Shown: positions 1 to 9,632, counted from the stretch's first letter. The stretch: DNA of 64,000 bases from Rhodococcus yunnanensis NBRC 103083 (GCF_001895005.1 NZ_BCXH01000005.1:124001-188000); one strand, 5' to 3'. The notes: a model not told the origin generated them from the letters alone. A program made the numbers and translations.

Positions 1-2828
1 GCGGCGTGGTTCCGATGCTGGGCCGCGAAAATACGCGCCTGTGCATTGCCGAGATTGACCTCTATCGCCGCGAACCGGCGTGTGCGGGCTATGGCAAGTG
101 CTTCGGTGCAGGCGCGTTGTGCCTGCGGGTACCAGCCACGCTGGAGGAACAGCAGGGTCGTCCCGTGAAGTGCGAGTGCGAGCGAGAAGTCGGCCGACTT
201 CTCGCGCCCTGCACTCTCGGCGGCAGCGAGGTGCATCTCGGCTTCGTCGAGTCGCCGAAGGGACACGCACGAGATACCCAACCTGGCTCTGGCGGCAGGT
301 ATCGAGTCCACGATGTTGTGCTCGATGTAGATCCCCAGCGCTTCGGTGTAGTGGTGATGAGCACGTGCAGGCGCACCGTCCGCCTGTAGTGCCATCGCCA
401 GGTCGGAGTGAAAGGCCGCCTCCATGAATCCATTTCGCTTCAGCACACTGAGTTGCAGTCCTCGTCGAAGGAATGCGATGGATACCGGCAGAATCTTGTG
501 TGGTCCTTGAAGTTGGTTCCGGGCAAGCGAATGCAGGTGAAACATGTCGTAGTCGGTAATGCAAAGATCGTCGAGAATTCTCCTGGAGTCGCCGAGTTGG
601 TGTGCCGCTCCGTCGACGTCGTGCAAGCCTTGCAGTGCCAGCGCAAGACTGACCTTCATGAGTGCTATCGCCTTTCCATCACCCAGTTTCTCGGCAGCAA
701 GCAATCCAGATTGGGCGACGGCGAGCCATTCGGGGTAGTCGCGCTCGGATATGAAGTACCCCACCATCGCGTCGGCGATAGCGATCACCTGCGTATATCG
801 CCCACGTCGGTTTCCTTCTTCTGCCGCGGTGCGGAGGTTCGCCGCCTCGCGGCGTATCCAGTTCAGTGGGACCACGGGGTCGCAGGTCCAATCGGATTCC
901 ACCCGGTCGTCCGGGAACGGTGAAATCGGTGCCGTGGCTCGTCTGGCGGTGTGCACATACCACCCGTACAGACCATCGAGGTTCGTATTCGAGTCCGACG
1001 GATCGAGATCCGTCCGGCTGACCTCGCGGGAGTAGTTGCCGATGAGGTCGTGGAACTCGAATTCCCCATCGGCCTGGTGTTCGAGCAGACTGGCATCGGC
1101 CAGGTTAGCCAGAAGCTGTGACGCTACGTCGATACTGACGCCTGCGAGACGGGAGCTGTTGGCCGCGTTGAAACGCAATGTCGGAATCTGACCGAGACTC
1201 GCGAAGAATCGACGCGGCAGCGCAGCGAGGTGTCGATACGAGACGTCGAATGCAACACGAACAGCAGTCTGCGGGGTGCTGCCGAGTTGGAGTGCCGAGA
1301 GCGCATCATGCCCGCGTAGGCGGGCGGTGTAGTCCTCCAGACCGACCCACGTTCGACTCGACAGATACCCTCCGGCAATTCTCAAGGCCAGCGGAAGTCT
1401 GCCGCACAACTCGGCGATCTCGCGGAGAGCTTCGAAATTGTGGTCGGATCGTTCGCCCTCCAGTAGGGCGGTAAGAAGGTCGACGGCCTCACTCGTCGGC
1501 AGGACGCCGACGTGAATTGTTCTGGACGCGTGAGTGATCCGCAACTCTGGCCGTGACTCACGGCTGACCGTGATCACAGCGCATGTCGACGACCCAGGAA
1601 TCAGCGGTATCGCCTGACCGTCTTCGACGATGTCGTCGAGAACGATCAGTACGCGGCGTTGCGCGAGCCGGGTCCTCAGCAGCTTCGAGAGATAGTCCGG
1701 GGCGCCACGAATCTCTGCCGGTTCGAGTCCGCTGGCCTGCAGTAGCTCGGAGAGTGTCTCGTGCAGTGGCCTCGGACTACCGTCGGGTGAAGCCAGCGAC
1801 AGATACCACTGACCATCGGAATACACTTCCCCCAGTCGATGAGCAGCACGCACAGCGAGTGCCGTCTTCCCCACTCCCGGAGCGCCGACAAGTGTCACAA
1901 CGGGCACGCCCGCTCGGCGCTCGCTCGGCATCAGATAGTCGAGGATGGCGTCGACCTCGTGAGTGCGGCCGACCAGATTGTCGATATCGGTCGGCAGTTG
2001 GTGTTGGGCCTGCCAGCTGGAGCCTGTAGGTATGTCCGGCGCCGATGGTCGTGCGCGTGGGAAACTCCGTTCTGCCACTATCCGCTGATACAGGTCGCTG
2101 ATCTCCTCTCCCGGAACTACTCCCATTTCACGTTCGAGTTCTGCTTCGTATGCGAGGTAGGCCTCGATCGCGGATGGAAGCTCCCCGACACGGTGAAGGG
2201 TGTCGACGAGCGCGTGCCGTATCCGCTCGTTGATCGGAAATTCGAGCACCAGTTCGTGGAGTCGTGGAAGCAGATCGGTATGTAAACCCATCTGCAGCTC
2301 GACCTCGACCAGACGCTCGACCGCTCGAACCTTCGCGAACGTCAGGTAAGGCACCACGTCACGGCGCAACGAGCGCGACTGCACCGACTCGAACGGTTCT
2401 CCGTCCCACTCCTGCAGGGCGGAGTTCAATAGCCTTCGCTCCCTGTGTGGATCTTGGCCGCGAAACCTCCGGGAGTCCGATACCAACGTCGTGAACCGAT
2501 TGAAATCGAGTGACTCGGGAGGAATACGCAATCGATAGCCGTCGTGGATGCGGTCGATGGGCACGGTCGAATCCGATGTGTGTTCGAATTCGCCCAACGC
2601 AGCTCGCAGGCGAGTGACATGCACTTGTAGCGCATTTCGGTAGCGGGCTGGTGGAGCATCATCCCAGAGTCGCCGGGCGAGTTCGTCGACCGAGACGGCG
2701 TTGTTCGACTTCAGCAACAGCGATGCAAGCAGGGTTCTCTGTTTGGGTGCGGACAGGTCCAACGCGCCCTCGCGTAACCGTGCGGTCAAGGGACCGAGAA
2801 TGGTGAAACGTACATCGGACGTCATCAT
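1..2828 (-). CDS. SARP/AfsR-type regulator (winged helix-BTAD-NB-ARC-TPR), C-terminus beyond window
   Basis: The minus strand reads open from 2828 to the window edge, at least 942 codons. In order it has an OmpR-like winged helix (about residues 18-75, with SVDELARRLWDD), a BTAD helical region (about 95-245), an NB-ARC ATPase with Walker A GAPGVGKT at residues 315-322, Walker B VLIVLDD near 393 and LPLALRIAGGYL near 475, then TPR-like helices. This is the AfsR class of large SARP activators. The start ATG overlaps the stop of the upstream ABC ATPase (ATGA, with GGAG just upstream), so the regulator is translationally coupled to the transporter. I infer that it controls that transporter or the pathway it feeds; the target is unknown. 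Confidence 0.88.
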   Translation of the reverse strand, partial: MMTSDVRFTILGPLTARLREGALDLSAPKQRTLLASLLLKSNNAVSVDELARRLWDDAPPARYRNALQVHVTRLRAALGEFEHTSDSTVPIDRIHDGYRLRIPPESLDFNRFTTLVSDSRRFRGQDPHRERRLLNSALQEWDGEPFESVQSRSLRRDVVPYLTFAKVRAVERLVEVELQMGLHTDLLPRLHELVLEFPINERIRHALVDTLHRVGELPSAIEAYLAYEAELEREMGVVPGEEISDLYQRIVAERSFPRARPSAPDIPTGSSWQAQHQLPTDIDNLVGRTHEVDAILDYLMPSERRAGVPVVTLVGAPGVGKTALAVRAAHRLGEVYSDGQWYLSLASPDGSPRPLHETLSELLQASGLEPAEIRGAPDYLSKLLRTRLAQRRVLIVLDDIVEDGQAIPLIPGSSTCAVITVSRESRPELRITHASRTIHVGVLPTSEAVDLLTALLEGERSDHNFEALREIAELCGRLPLALRIAGGYLSSRTWVGLEDYTARLRGHDALSALQLGSTPQTAVRVAFDVSYRHLAALPRRFFASLGQIPTLRFNAANSSRLAGVSIDVASQLLANLADASLLEHQADGEFEFHDLIGNYSREVSRTDLDPSDSNTNLDGLYGWYVHTARRATAPISPFPDDRVESDWTCDPVVPLNWIRREAANLRTAAEEGNRRGRYTQVIAIADAMVGYFISERDYPEWLAVAQSGLLAAEKLGDGKAIALMKVSLALALQGLHDVDGAAHQLGDSRRILDDLCITDYDMFHLHSLARNQLQGPHKILPVSIAFLRRGLQLSVLKRNGFMEAAFHSDLAMALQADGAPARAHHHYTEALGIYIEHNIVDSIPAARARLGISCVSLRRLDEAEMHLAAAESAGREKSADFSLALALHGTTLLFLQRGWYPQAQRACTEALAIARTRRFAAIEVNLGNAQARIFAAQHRNHA

Positions 2829-4393
2829 GCCTCCGCATTGGCGAACCCGGGGATCGCCTCGACCAGCTCTCGCGTGTGCGGCGACCGCACCGACTCGAAT
2901 ATCGCGGCTGTGGCGTCGTTGTCGACGATCGAACCATCGTGCATCACAGCGAGTCTCGTGCAGAATGCGCGTGCGATCGATAGATCGTGAGTTATGAACA
3001 GATACGCAACACCGGTGTCGTTGCGGAGATCTACCAGCAGATCCAGGATGGTGCTGCGTGAACCGGCATCCAATGCCGACAGTATTTCGTCACAGACGAT
3101 CAGGGCAGGGGAGGTCACCAATGCCCTGGCCACTGCCACCCTCTGGCGTTGTCCACCACTGAGTTGGTGCGGGCGCACGCCGGACACTGCTTCGGCGTCG
3201 AGCCCGACTCGGTTCAGTACCGAGTCCACCAGGTCGGGAATCAGTGTTGACGGTGTCTTGTTCAACCGGAGCGGCTCGGCGACCGATCGCGCGATAGTCC
3301 ACCGAGGGTCGAGTGTCGCGTCTGGATTCTGTGGAATGTACGCCACGTGTCCTACGGACAAAGTTCCTCGCGAGGGCTCGAGGGTTCCGGAGATGATCTT
3401 GCCGAGAGTCGATTTACCCGAGCCGGATTCACCGATCAGACCTACCGTTTCTCCTGCTTCGATATCCAGAGAGCACTCGCGCAGGGCCCACTGTGTGTCC
3501 GACGCGTCGAGACTGCGGTCGTATGACTTGCTCACCTCGTGTGCGCTGCACACCACCGCACGTGGTCCACTGGACCAGTCTGGTTCGACACTGCGCTGCG
3601 TGACAGCATAACTACTGGCGCGCAGCAACTCTCGGGTGAAAGGATGCGTCGCACCGTCGAGTACCGCCGCAGTGGCACCCGACTCGGCCACGTGGCCACC
3701 GAGCAGCACCGTCACCTGCTCGGCTCGGTCGGCCGCTATTGCCAGGTCGTGCGTGACCAAGAGAAGGCCGAGGCCGTGGTCGGACGCCAGCTGGTCGAGC
3801 GTGTCGAGAATGCGCTTCTGCACGGTGGTGTCGAGGGCACTGGTCGGCTCATCTGCCAGTATGAGCGATGGTTGCCCGGCCAGCGCGACGGCGATGAGAA
3901 CCCGTTGTTTCAGCCCGCCGGAAAGTTCGTGAGGGTAGCTCGACAGTCGAGACGCAGCGCGGGGAAGCTGTGCTGCCCCCAGCAACTCGATGGTGCGCCG
4001 GCGCAGAGCGGTGCGATCGAGCTTGTGGTGGCTGCGCAGCGCGTGCCGAATCGTTGCTCCCACCGTCATTGTGGGATTGAGTGATTGAGCGGGATCCTGC
4101 GGAACGAACCCCACCGTTCTTCCGCGAAGCAGTCGATAGTCTCGCGGGGACAAGCTGGCCGTGTCGACCCCGTCGATGGCCACCGACCCTGATTCGAGGA
4201 CAAGCCCCCGTGGAAGTACTCCGTCGATGGCCCTGAGGATGGTGGACTTCCCTGATCCCGATTGTCCGACCAGTGCATGGACTGATCCTCGGGCGACGGC
4301 GAACGACACCGACTGAACCAGGGGAATCTTTTCTCGTGCGGTGACCACGGTCAGTTTGCGGACGTCGAGCAGGTCAGGGCCGTCGATGGTCAT
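2825..4393 (-). CDS. Fused double ATPase of Dpp/Opp-type ABC importer
   Basis: 522 aa with two complete ABC modules in one chain, equivalent to DppD-DppF. Module 1 has Walker A GQSGSGKST and a slightly divergent signature LSGGLKQR. Module 2 has GESGSGKST, LSGGQRQR and a Walker B ending in CDE. It powers uptake through the two permeases encoded upstream. The start at 4393 (MTIDGPDLLDV) was chosen because its ATG overlaps the permease stop as ATGA; the reading frame extends 48 codons further upstream but that part lies inside the permease. Substrate is unknown: the family takes peptides, nickel, opines and other small solutes. Confidence 0.93.
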   Translation of the reverse strand: MTIDGPDLLDVRKLTVVTAREKIPLVQSVSFAVARGSVHALVGQSGSGKSTILRAIDGVLPRGLVLESGSVAIDGVDTASLSPRDYRLLRGRTVGFVPQDPAQSLNPTMTVGATIRHALRSHHKLDRTALRRRTIELLGAAQLPRAASRLSSYPHELSGGLKQRVLIAVALAGQPSLILADEPTSALDTTVQKRILDTLDQLASDHGLGLLLVTHDLAIAADRAEQVTVLLGGHVAESGATAAVLDGATHPFTRELLRASSYAVTQRSVEPDWSSGPRAVVCSAHEVSKSYDRSLDASDTQWALRECSLDIEAGETVGLIGESGSGKSTLGKIISGTLEPSRGTLSVGHVAYIPQNPDATLDPRWTIARSVAEPLRLNKTPSTLIPDLVDSVLNRVGLDAEAVSGVRPHQLSGGQRQRVAVARALVTSPALIVCDEILSALDAGSRSTILDLLVDLRNDTGVAYLFITHDLSIARAFCTRLAVMHDGSIVDNDATAAIFESVRSPHTRELVEAIPGFANAEA

Positions 4394-5232
4394 GCGGCAC
4401 GTCCTTGTCTGTGGCGGAGGGTGCGGCCGATGACGAACAGGGCCAGGACGCAGGCGACGATGGTGGCGCTGGGGAGGGATACGAGCCACCATGCATTCGA
4501 CAAGTGGGCTCGACCCTCCGCTACGAGCGACCCCCACTCCGGCGTCGGGGGTTGCGCCCCGAACCCGAGGTAACTCAGTGCCGATACAGCGAGAACGGCA
4601 CCGGCGAACTCGGGCAACAGCAGTGTGGCGACCGGCGTGGTCGAGTTGGGAATCACGTGCGAGGTGAGGACGCGCCAGTGTCCCGCACCCATGTCTCGTG
4701 AATGCTGCACGTACGGAGCAAGCCCCACTCTCCGTATCTCCGATCGGGTGATTCGAGCGAGACTGGCTGCGCTGGCGATGCCGACCGCGACTGCGATGTC
4801 GACGGTGCCCTGTCCGAGGACGCTGATCGCGATGAACGCGATCAGCAGACCGGGGACTGCGAGAAAGATGTCCACGAGGCGCATCGAGACGGAGTCGACC
4901 ACGCCGCCGAAGTACCCGGCAATACCGCCGACCACCGTCGCGAGGCTTGCACCGACGACCACTGCCACTGCTGCGGCAGCAACCGATACGCGGGTGCCGT
5001 GCACCACTCGACTGAACAGATCGCGCCCGAGCGAGTCGGTTCCGAACAGGTGATCACGACTCGGGGGTAGGAGCTTGTCCACGATCTCTCCACGAATCGG
5101 ATCGTACGAGGTGAAGAAACCCGGTGCGACGATCCAGCATGCGAGTGCGCCGACGACGACGATGCTCAGTAGCAACGTCGGGCGAATCGCGATCGGGTGT
5201 ACCGACCGCGCGGATGATCGGGCTGCTGTCAC
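4390..5232 (-). CDS. Dpp/Opp-type ABC permease, DppC-like
   Basis: 280 aa inner-membrane permease with an N-terminal segment, several membrane helices and the DppC hallmark FGTDSLGRDLFSRVVHGTRV near residue 65. A cytoplasmic coupling loop of the EAA type follows around GAGHWRVLTSHVIPN. GTG start at 5232 overlaps the preceding permease stop (GTGA). It pairs with the DppB-like subunit to form the channel. The arrangement SBP-permease-permease-ATPase is complete and all junctions overlap, so the operon is transcribed as one unit from upstream of 7783. Confidence 0.93.
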   Translation of the reverse strand: MTAARSSARSVHPIAIRPTLLLSIVVVGALACWIVAPGFFTSYDPIRGEIVDKLLPPSRDHLFGTDSLGRDLFSRVVHGTRVSVAAAAVAVVVGASLATVVGGIAGYFGGVVDSVSMRLVDIFLAVPGLLIAFIAISVLGQGTVDIAVAVGIASAASLARITRSEIRRVGLAPYVQHSRDMGAGHWRVLTSHVIPNSTTPVATLLLPEFAGAVLAVSALSYLGFGAQPPTPEWGSLVAEGRAHLSNAWWLVSLPSATIVACVLALFVIGRTLRHRQGRAA

Positions 5233-6185
5233 GTTGGTACTTTCACGCGTCGTCGATTCTTCAGACGCGGGTCGAGGGCACTGTTGACGATGTCGGTCAG
5301 CATCCCGGTGATGGAAAAAACAATGGCGGCAAGCACGGTCACTCCGAGGATGACCGGAAGATCTCGATTGGTGACGGCGTCGGCGAGCAGGCGGCCCAGC
5401 CCGCTACGGCCATAGATGGTTTCGACGATGACGGTCCCGCCGAACAGTCCCGCCATCAGGATCCCGATTTGAGCAATGCTTGCGGGCAACGCATTTGGGA
5501 GAGCATGGAAGATCTGTATGCGTGTCTCCCTTTCACCGGCAGTTCGCGCTGCCAGTGCGTAGTCGGAGTCGAGCGCAGTTTCGAGCCCCCTGATGAGCAA
5601 CTGCGCGAACGCTGCGGCAATGGGGATCGCCAATGTGATGCTCGGCAGCACCACCGTTGCGGCTCCGGTGGATCCGAAGGCAGGAAGCAGTCGCAGCTGA
5701 AACGAGAAGATCTGCAGCAATGTGAGTGCAACGATGAAACTTGCAATGGAGAGCCCGAGCGTCGGCAACGAGGCCACGGTGCTGCGGACCAACCCTTCGG
5801 GTAACCGGGTGACCAAGAGGGCGAAGACGAATCCCACCGATAACCCACCGATCAACGCAATCGATGCCAGTGTCGCAGTGTTCGACACTGCGTCGAATAC
5901 CAGGCTCGTGACAGGGTCACCGGTACGGACGGAGTTCCCGAAATCGCCCTGAAGATATCGAACGAGATGGTCCAGATATTGCACGATCGGGCTTCGGTCG
6001 AGTCCGAGTTCGGATCGAAGCCGATCCAACTCCGCGGGGTCGACGTCGGTGGCTGTGCCCGTCGCGACATACATGATGGCGACGGCATCGCTGGGGAGTA
6101 GAAACAGCGTGACGAAGGTGAGCGTGAACGCCCCCCACACGACAAGAACGACGTGTGCGAGGCGTGCGGCCGGTTGCCACGTCAC
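5229..6185 (-). CDS. Dpp/Opp-type ABC permease, DppB-like
   Basis: About 318 aa, DppB/NikB-type permease. It has an N-terminal helix (LAHVVLVVWGAFTLTFVTLF), a periplasmic stretch containing LGLDRSPIVQYLDHLVRYL and GDFGNSV, then several helices and the typical C-terminal ETIYGRSGLGRLLADAV. I prefer the GTG start at 6185 because it overlaps the SBP stop (GTGA) and has GGAAAG at suitable spacing; a GTG five codons earlier (6200) is the alternative. It forms the transmembrane pore with the DppC-like subunit encoded next. Confidence 0.92.
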   Translation of the reverse strand: MTWQPAARLAHVVLVVWGAFTLTFVTLFLLPSDAVAIMYVATGTATDVDPAELDRLRSELGLDRSPIVQYLDHLVRYLQGDFGNSVRTGDPVTSLVFDAVSNTATLASIALIGGLSVGFVFALLVTRLPEGLVRSTVASLPTLGLSIASFIVALTLLQIFSFQLRLLPAFGSTGAATVVLPSITLAIPIAAAFAQLLIRGLETALDSDYALAARTAGERETRIQIFHALPNALPASIAQIGILMAGLFGGTVIVETIYGRSGLGRLLADAVTNRDLPVILGVTVLAAIVFSITGMLTDIVNSALDPRLKNRRRVKVPT

Positions 6186-7783
6186 GACTGGGCTTTCCAC
6201 AGGTCGTAGACGAACCCCTGTCGCGAGTGGAAGCCGTCGAGCCCGTCGGCACCTGCATAGACGTTAGGGGCCTCGTAGTCGGGAAAGAACAGTCCTTTCT
6301 CGATAAGGAGTTGCTGCGCGTGCGCCGCCGCCGCCTGCCGTGTATCGGTGTCCGTTGTCGATTTGATCGAGTCGAGGATCGGCACGAGTTCGGGAGCAAG
6401 CTCGCTGATATTGGACGAACCGACGGAATCCGTTGCGAAGATCGAACGCAGAACGTCGGGATCATTGGTTCCGGCCTGGCGTAGGAACAGGTCGAAACGC
6501 CCGGATTTGAGAATCTCCGAGATCTGCGCCGGGTCGACGGACCGAAGAACGAGTTCGACGCCGATATCGGACAACTGCTGCTTCAGCAGTTCCAAGTTTC
6601 TGATGTTGCCGTACACCACGTCGAGTGAGAGTCGAGTTCCGTCCTTGACGCGGACTCCGTCTTCACCGAGGAGCCAACCGGCGTCCTCCAGTTCTGCTGC
6701 AGCGGTGTCGGGTTCGTGTGCGAGCAGCGACGACTGATCCGCGTAACCCAAGGTGGTCGACGACAGGGCCGACGTTGCAGGCAGGTAGTTCGGGGTGAGT
6801 GCGGCGATGACCTCGTCACGATCGATGCCGCTCTGTATGGCCGTGCGAACGGTCTCGTCCTGGAGGATCGGGCTCCTGGGATTGAGAACGAGTCCGTTGA
6901 CGAGTCCGGGCTGCGACGCCGAGTCGAGCCAGAATCCGTCCTCGGGGACCTGTACCTCGGTGTCGGCTTCGACTTCGGTGATCAGGTCGACCTGCCCCGA
7001 GACCAATGCACCGAGTCGAGTTGCCGCCTCGGGCAGGTAGTTCCAGGTCACGGTGTCCAGATACGCGGCTCCTGTGTGCGCGGCGTCACCAGGTGCCCAA
7101 TCGTAGTCGGGCCGCTTGTGCAGGACGACGGATTCGTTCGGGGTGGTCGATTCGATGATGTAGGGGCCGGTGCCGGAGATCTCTCCTGCGCGACGACTGT
7201 CGAGCGGTCGGGTCAGCGATTCGGCCGAGATGATCCCCAACGCGGGCGAGGCCGCTGCGGCGAGGAATCCCGCCCTCGGTGCGTCGAAGTCGACGCGGAC
7301 GGTCAGATCGTCGATCACCTCGGTGCCGACGTATCCGGTCAGCGGACCTCGGGACGCGGGAGCCGCAGGACCGAGTGCTTGAATGCTGTCGAAGTTCTCG
7401 GCGACGACCGATGCATCGAGGGCCGATCCGTCGCTGAACGTGATTCCGGGTCTGAGTGTGAATGTGAAGGACCGGGCGTCCTCCGATGCAGACCAGGACG
7501 AGGCGAGGCCTTCGGTGAGTGTTCCGTTCTGTTTGTCCTGCCGGACCAGCGTTTCCACCACACCCAGGTCCAGTGCGTAGGATACGACGAGCTGCGGATC
7601 CAATGTAGTTGGTACGTAACTTATTCCAATGGACGCGGAACCGCCGGGAGCCGGCTCTGCCGATTCGGCGGCGCCGTTTCCCGGATCGCCGTCGGACGTG
7701 CAACCGGTGAGTAGTGCGAATGCGGTGACCAGCGCTATGCCGGACAGTGCCGGGATTCGCACCGTCGAACTCTTCGATTTCAT
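6182..7783 (-). CDS. Solute-binding lipoprotein of Dpp/Opp-type importer (SBP family 5)
   Basis: 533 aa. The signal peptide ends in a lipobox LLTGC with the lipidated cysteine at residue 28, so the protein is anchored outside the membrane. The mature part is a family 5 extracellular binding protein (YVPTTLDPQL, LRPGITFSDGSALDASVVAENF, GTGPYIIES). It captures the substrate for the permeases. It is the first gene of the operon and has a recognisable promoter at 7852-7880. The binding pocket is not predictable from sequence here. A paralogous system at 48.8-54 kb sits among sulfur genes, so an organosulfur ligand is possible but unproven. Confidence 0.93.
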   Translation of the reverse strand: MKSKSSTVRIPALSGIALVTAFALLTGCTSDGDPGNGAAESAEPAPGGSASIGISYVPTTLDPQLVVSYALDLGVVETLVRQDKQNGTLTEGLASSWSASEDARSFTFTLRPGITFSDGSALDASVVAENFDSIQALGPAAPASRGPLTGYVGTEVIDDLTVRVDFDAPRAGFLAAAASPALGIISAESLTRPLDSRRAGEISGTGPYIIESTTPNESVVLHKRPDYDWAPGDAAHTGAAYLDTVTWNYLPEAATRLGALVSGQVDLITEVEADTEVQVPEDGFWLDSASQPGLVNGLVLNPRSPILQDETVRTAIQSGIDRDEVIAALTPNYLPATSALSSTTLGYADQSSLLAHEPDTAAAELEDAGWLLGEDGVRVKDGTRLSLDVVYGNIRNLELLKQQLSDIGVELVLRSVDPAQISEILKSGRFDLFLRQAGTNDPDVLRSIFATDSVGSSNISELAPELVPILDSIKSTTDTDTRQAAAAHAQQLLIEKGLFFPDYEAPNVYAGADGLDGFHSRQGFVYDLWKAQS

Positions 7784-7851
7784 GAGAAGCCTTCGCGTCG
7801 TGAGGATCAGGACTGCTCACTGTTGTCGACGAGTCAGCCAGAGATATTGGA

Positions 7852-7880
7852 ACAGTAGATGACAAGAAATATCACTTCAA
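7852..7880 (-). promoter_or_regulatory. Promoter of the 7783-to-1 ABC/SARP operon
   Basis: On the minus strand there is TTGAAG (7880-7875), exactly 17 bases, then TACTGT (7857-7852), a good match to housekeeping -35 and TAnnnT -10 elements. Transcription would start about 60 bases upstream of the lipoprotein ATG at 7783. The surrounding 70 bases are AT-rich compared with neighbouring genes. Confidence 0.5.
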
Positions 7881-7916
7881 GAGTTCGAATACCGCTGATC
7901 TTATCTACGAGACCGC

Positions 7917-7945
7917 CGTAATCCAGTTGCGTGAACCGGATTACG
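7917..7945. terminator. Hairpin between ABC operon and luciferase-like gene
   Basis: CGTAATCC (7917-7924) and GGATTACG (7938-7945) are perfect 8-bp inverted arms, and the 13-base loop can add GTT/AAC pairs. It covers the stop codon of the luciferase-like gene (TAA at 7943-7941). There is no U-tract, so it would be an actinobacterial-style terminator for that gene. Confidence 0.4.
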
Positions 7946-8984
7946 CAGGAACAGACGAACTTTGAGAAACGTTCGATGTCGTCTCGAATATCTCGGCGAG
8001 TGAGCGATAGGAGTTTAGCTTCGCCACCGGGTCGTGGATCGATGAAAGTACGATCAATTCATCAGGATTCAACTCGTCCTGTATCGACGCTATAGTCTCT
8101 CGCACCTGAGCTGGTGTTCCGACGATGCATCGGGGCCATTCGGCATCTTCGAATTCGAGCGGGTCGGGCAACGTGCGTAGTCCCACGACGGCGTCATCCG
8201 GGGCAGGGAGCGGGCGTAGGTCACCGACACGCATGCGTGCCCGGAACAATCGCTGGCTCGAAAAGATGTACCGTGCTTCCTCTTCCGTCGGTGCGCAGAA
8301 CACCGATACACCGATCTGTACGCGCGGAGGTCGGCCGTCGAGAGATCTGAAACTGGAGCGATACTCGGCCAGTGCGCTGCGCGTCAGCTGAGGTTGGCCG
8401 AAGTGCGCGAACGTGTACGGCAGACCGAATCGACCCGCGAGTCGAGCGCTGTCGAGGCTTGCACCGAGCAGCCAGACCTCGGGTGGCAGAGTGCCGTGCG
8501 GCTGCAGCGCGATGCGTGAGTACGGATGACCGTTCGGAAAACGTGCCAACGAAAGGAAGGCGAGTAGCTCGCTCAACAGAGTCGCGAACTCGCCGTCGGC
8601 CTCGGCGTTGGAAGCTCCTGCGCGAAGTGCTTGTGCGGCAGTCGCGTCCGATCCTCCCCCGCCCCGGCCGATTCCCAGGTCGATTCTCCCTGGATCGAGC
8701 GAGGACAGCACTCTGAACGTCTCGGCCACCTTCATCGGGCGGTAGTTGGGGAGTAGTACTCCTCCCGAGCCGACTCGAATGGTCGAGGTGACAGCGGTGA
8801 TGTGGGAGATCAGAATCTCCGGCGCGGGACTGGCGAACGAGCCGGTCGCATGATGCTCGGCAAGCCAGAAGCGATGAAAGCCAAAGGATTCGGCAGCCCG
8901 TGCCAGTTCGACGGTATTGCGTATCGCCTGATCCGGGGGCGTTCCGCTGGGTACGACGGACTGATCGAGTATGGAAAGCTTCAT
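7941..8984 (-). CDS. LLM-class flavin-dependent oxidoreductase, MsnO8-like
   Basis: 347 aa luciferase-like TIM-barrel protein. The N-terminus MKLSILDQSVVPSGTPP, the FWLAEHH segment, IRVGSGGVLLPNYRPMKVAE and GRIDLGIGRGGGG are typical of the MsnO8-like subgroup. Such enzymes use reduced flavin; the substrate is unknown. I chose ATG 8984, which has GGAAGG upstream, over a GTG at 8996 that lies inside that ribosome binding site. It lies 50 bases downstream of a MarR gene on the same strand and is probably co-transcribed with it. Confidence 0.88.
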   Translation of the reverse strand: MKLSILDQSVVPSGTPPDQAIRNTVELARAAESFGFHRFWLAEHHATGSFASPAPEILISHITAVTSTIRVGSGGVLLPNYRPMKVAETFRVLSSLDPGRIDLGIGRGGGGSDATAAQALRAGASNAEADGEFATLLSELLAFLSLARFPNGHPYSRIALQPHGTLPPEVWLLGASLDSARLAGRFGLPYTFAHFGQPQLTRSALAEYRSSFRSLDGRPPRVQIGVSVFCAPTEEEARYIFSSQRLFRARMRVGDLRPLPAPDDAVVGLRTLPDPLEFEDAEWPRCIVGTPAQVRETIASIQDELNPDELIVLSSIHDPVAKLNSYRSLAEIFETTSNVSQSSSVPA

Positions 8985-9034
8985 CGGGGTGTGCACCTTC
9001 CGGTGTCAGGTCACGAGGGCAGCTATTTCTGTTG

Positions 9035-9493
9035 TCAGGCAGGTGAATTGGGTAGCTCGAACCGCAGGCGTGCAACCACCGCCGCTGTCCGGGTGTCGAA
9101 CGACGCGGTGTCCAGCGCGTCCTTCAATGCCTCACGACAGGTCTTGGCGGCCTGTTCTGCCAGTGCACTGCCGTCGGCAGTGAGCTGGCAGTAGACGCCA
9201 CGTTTGTCGAAATCGCAGGTCACCTTCTGGGTCAGCCCGCGGCTCTCCAGGCGTTTGACGGTGCGAGACATCGAGGACTGGTCGACGCCGGTGGCGTCCG
9301 CAAGGTCCTGGATTCGCAAGCCCTTCGGGTTGCCCGTGGTGAGCTCGGACAGAACGAACACCTCGTGCATCGTGAGCTCGTGATGCCGCGCGATCACGCG
9401 ATTGACTTCCTGCGTTATGCGGCCCGACAGGACCGTCAGCGCGCGCCACTGATCCAGCTCTGTCGTGTCCTGCGGCGACCGGGTGGTCGGCAT
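9035..9493 (-). CDS. MarR-family transcriptional regulator
   Basis: About 152 aa from ATG 9493 (AGGT seven bases upstream); an ATG at 9550 would add 19 residues. It contains a winged helix with HHELTMHEVFVLSEL, LRIQDLADATGVDQSSMSRTVKRLESRGL and a wing DFDKRGVYCQLT. It is divergent from a DHA2 efflux gene at 9669 and upstream of the MsnO8-like gene. MarR proteins typically repress such neighbours until a ligand binds. Two TGCA-containing palindromes in the divergent gap are likely operators. Confidence 0.9.
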   Translation of the reverse strand: MPTTRSPQDTTELDQWRALTVLSGRITQEVNRVIARHHELTMHEVFVLSELTTGNPKGLRIQDLADATGVDQSSMSRTVKRLESRGLTQKVTCDFDKRGVYCQLTADGSALAEQAAKTCREALKDALDTASFDTRTAAVVARLRFELPNSPA

Positions 9494-9550
9494 GAAGGTA
9501 CCTGCGCGATCTGAGTGAGCTGTCGGCCCGGCAGATGCATGCTTGCTCAT

Positions 9551-9560
9551 TGCATGTGCA
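9551..9560. promoter_or_regulatory. Candidate MarR half-operator TGCATGTGCA
   Basis: TGCA-TG-TGCA is an inverted repeat immediately upstream of the longer MarR start at 9550. It shares the TGCATG core with the 16-bp palindrome at 9633-9648, suggesting that one regulator reads both. Confidence 0.4.
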
Positions 9561-9632
9561 TCTACTTATTGATGTTTTTCGTACGAGACGAGCATAACTG
9601 CTTGCATTTCCGCTGTCCATACGCTCAACTAA

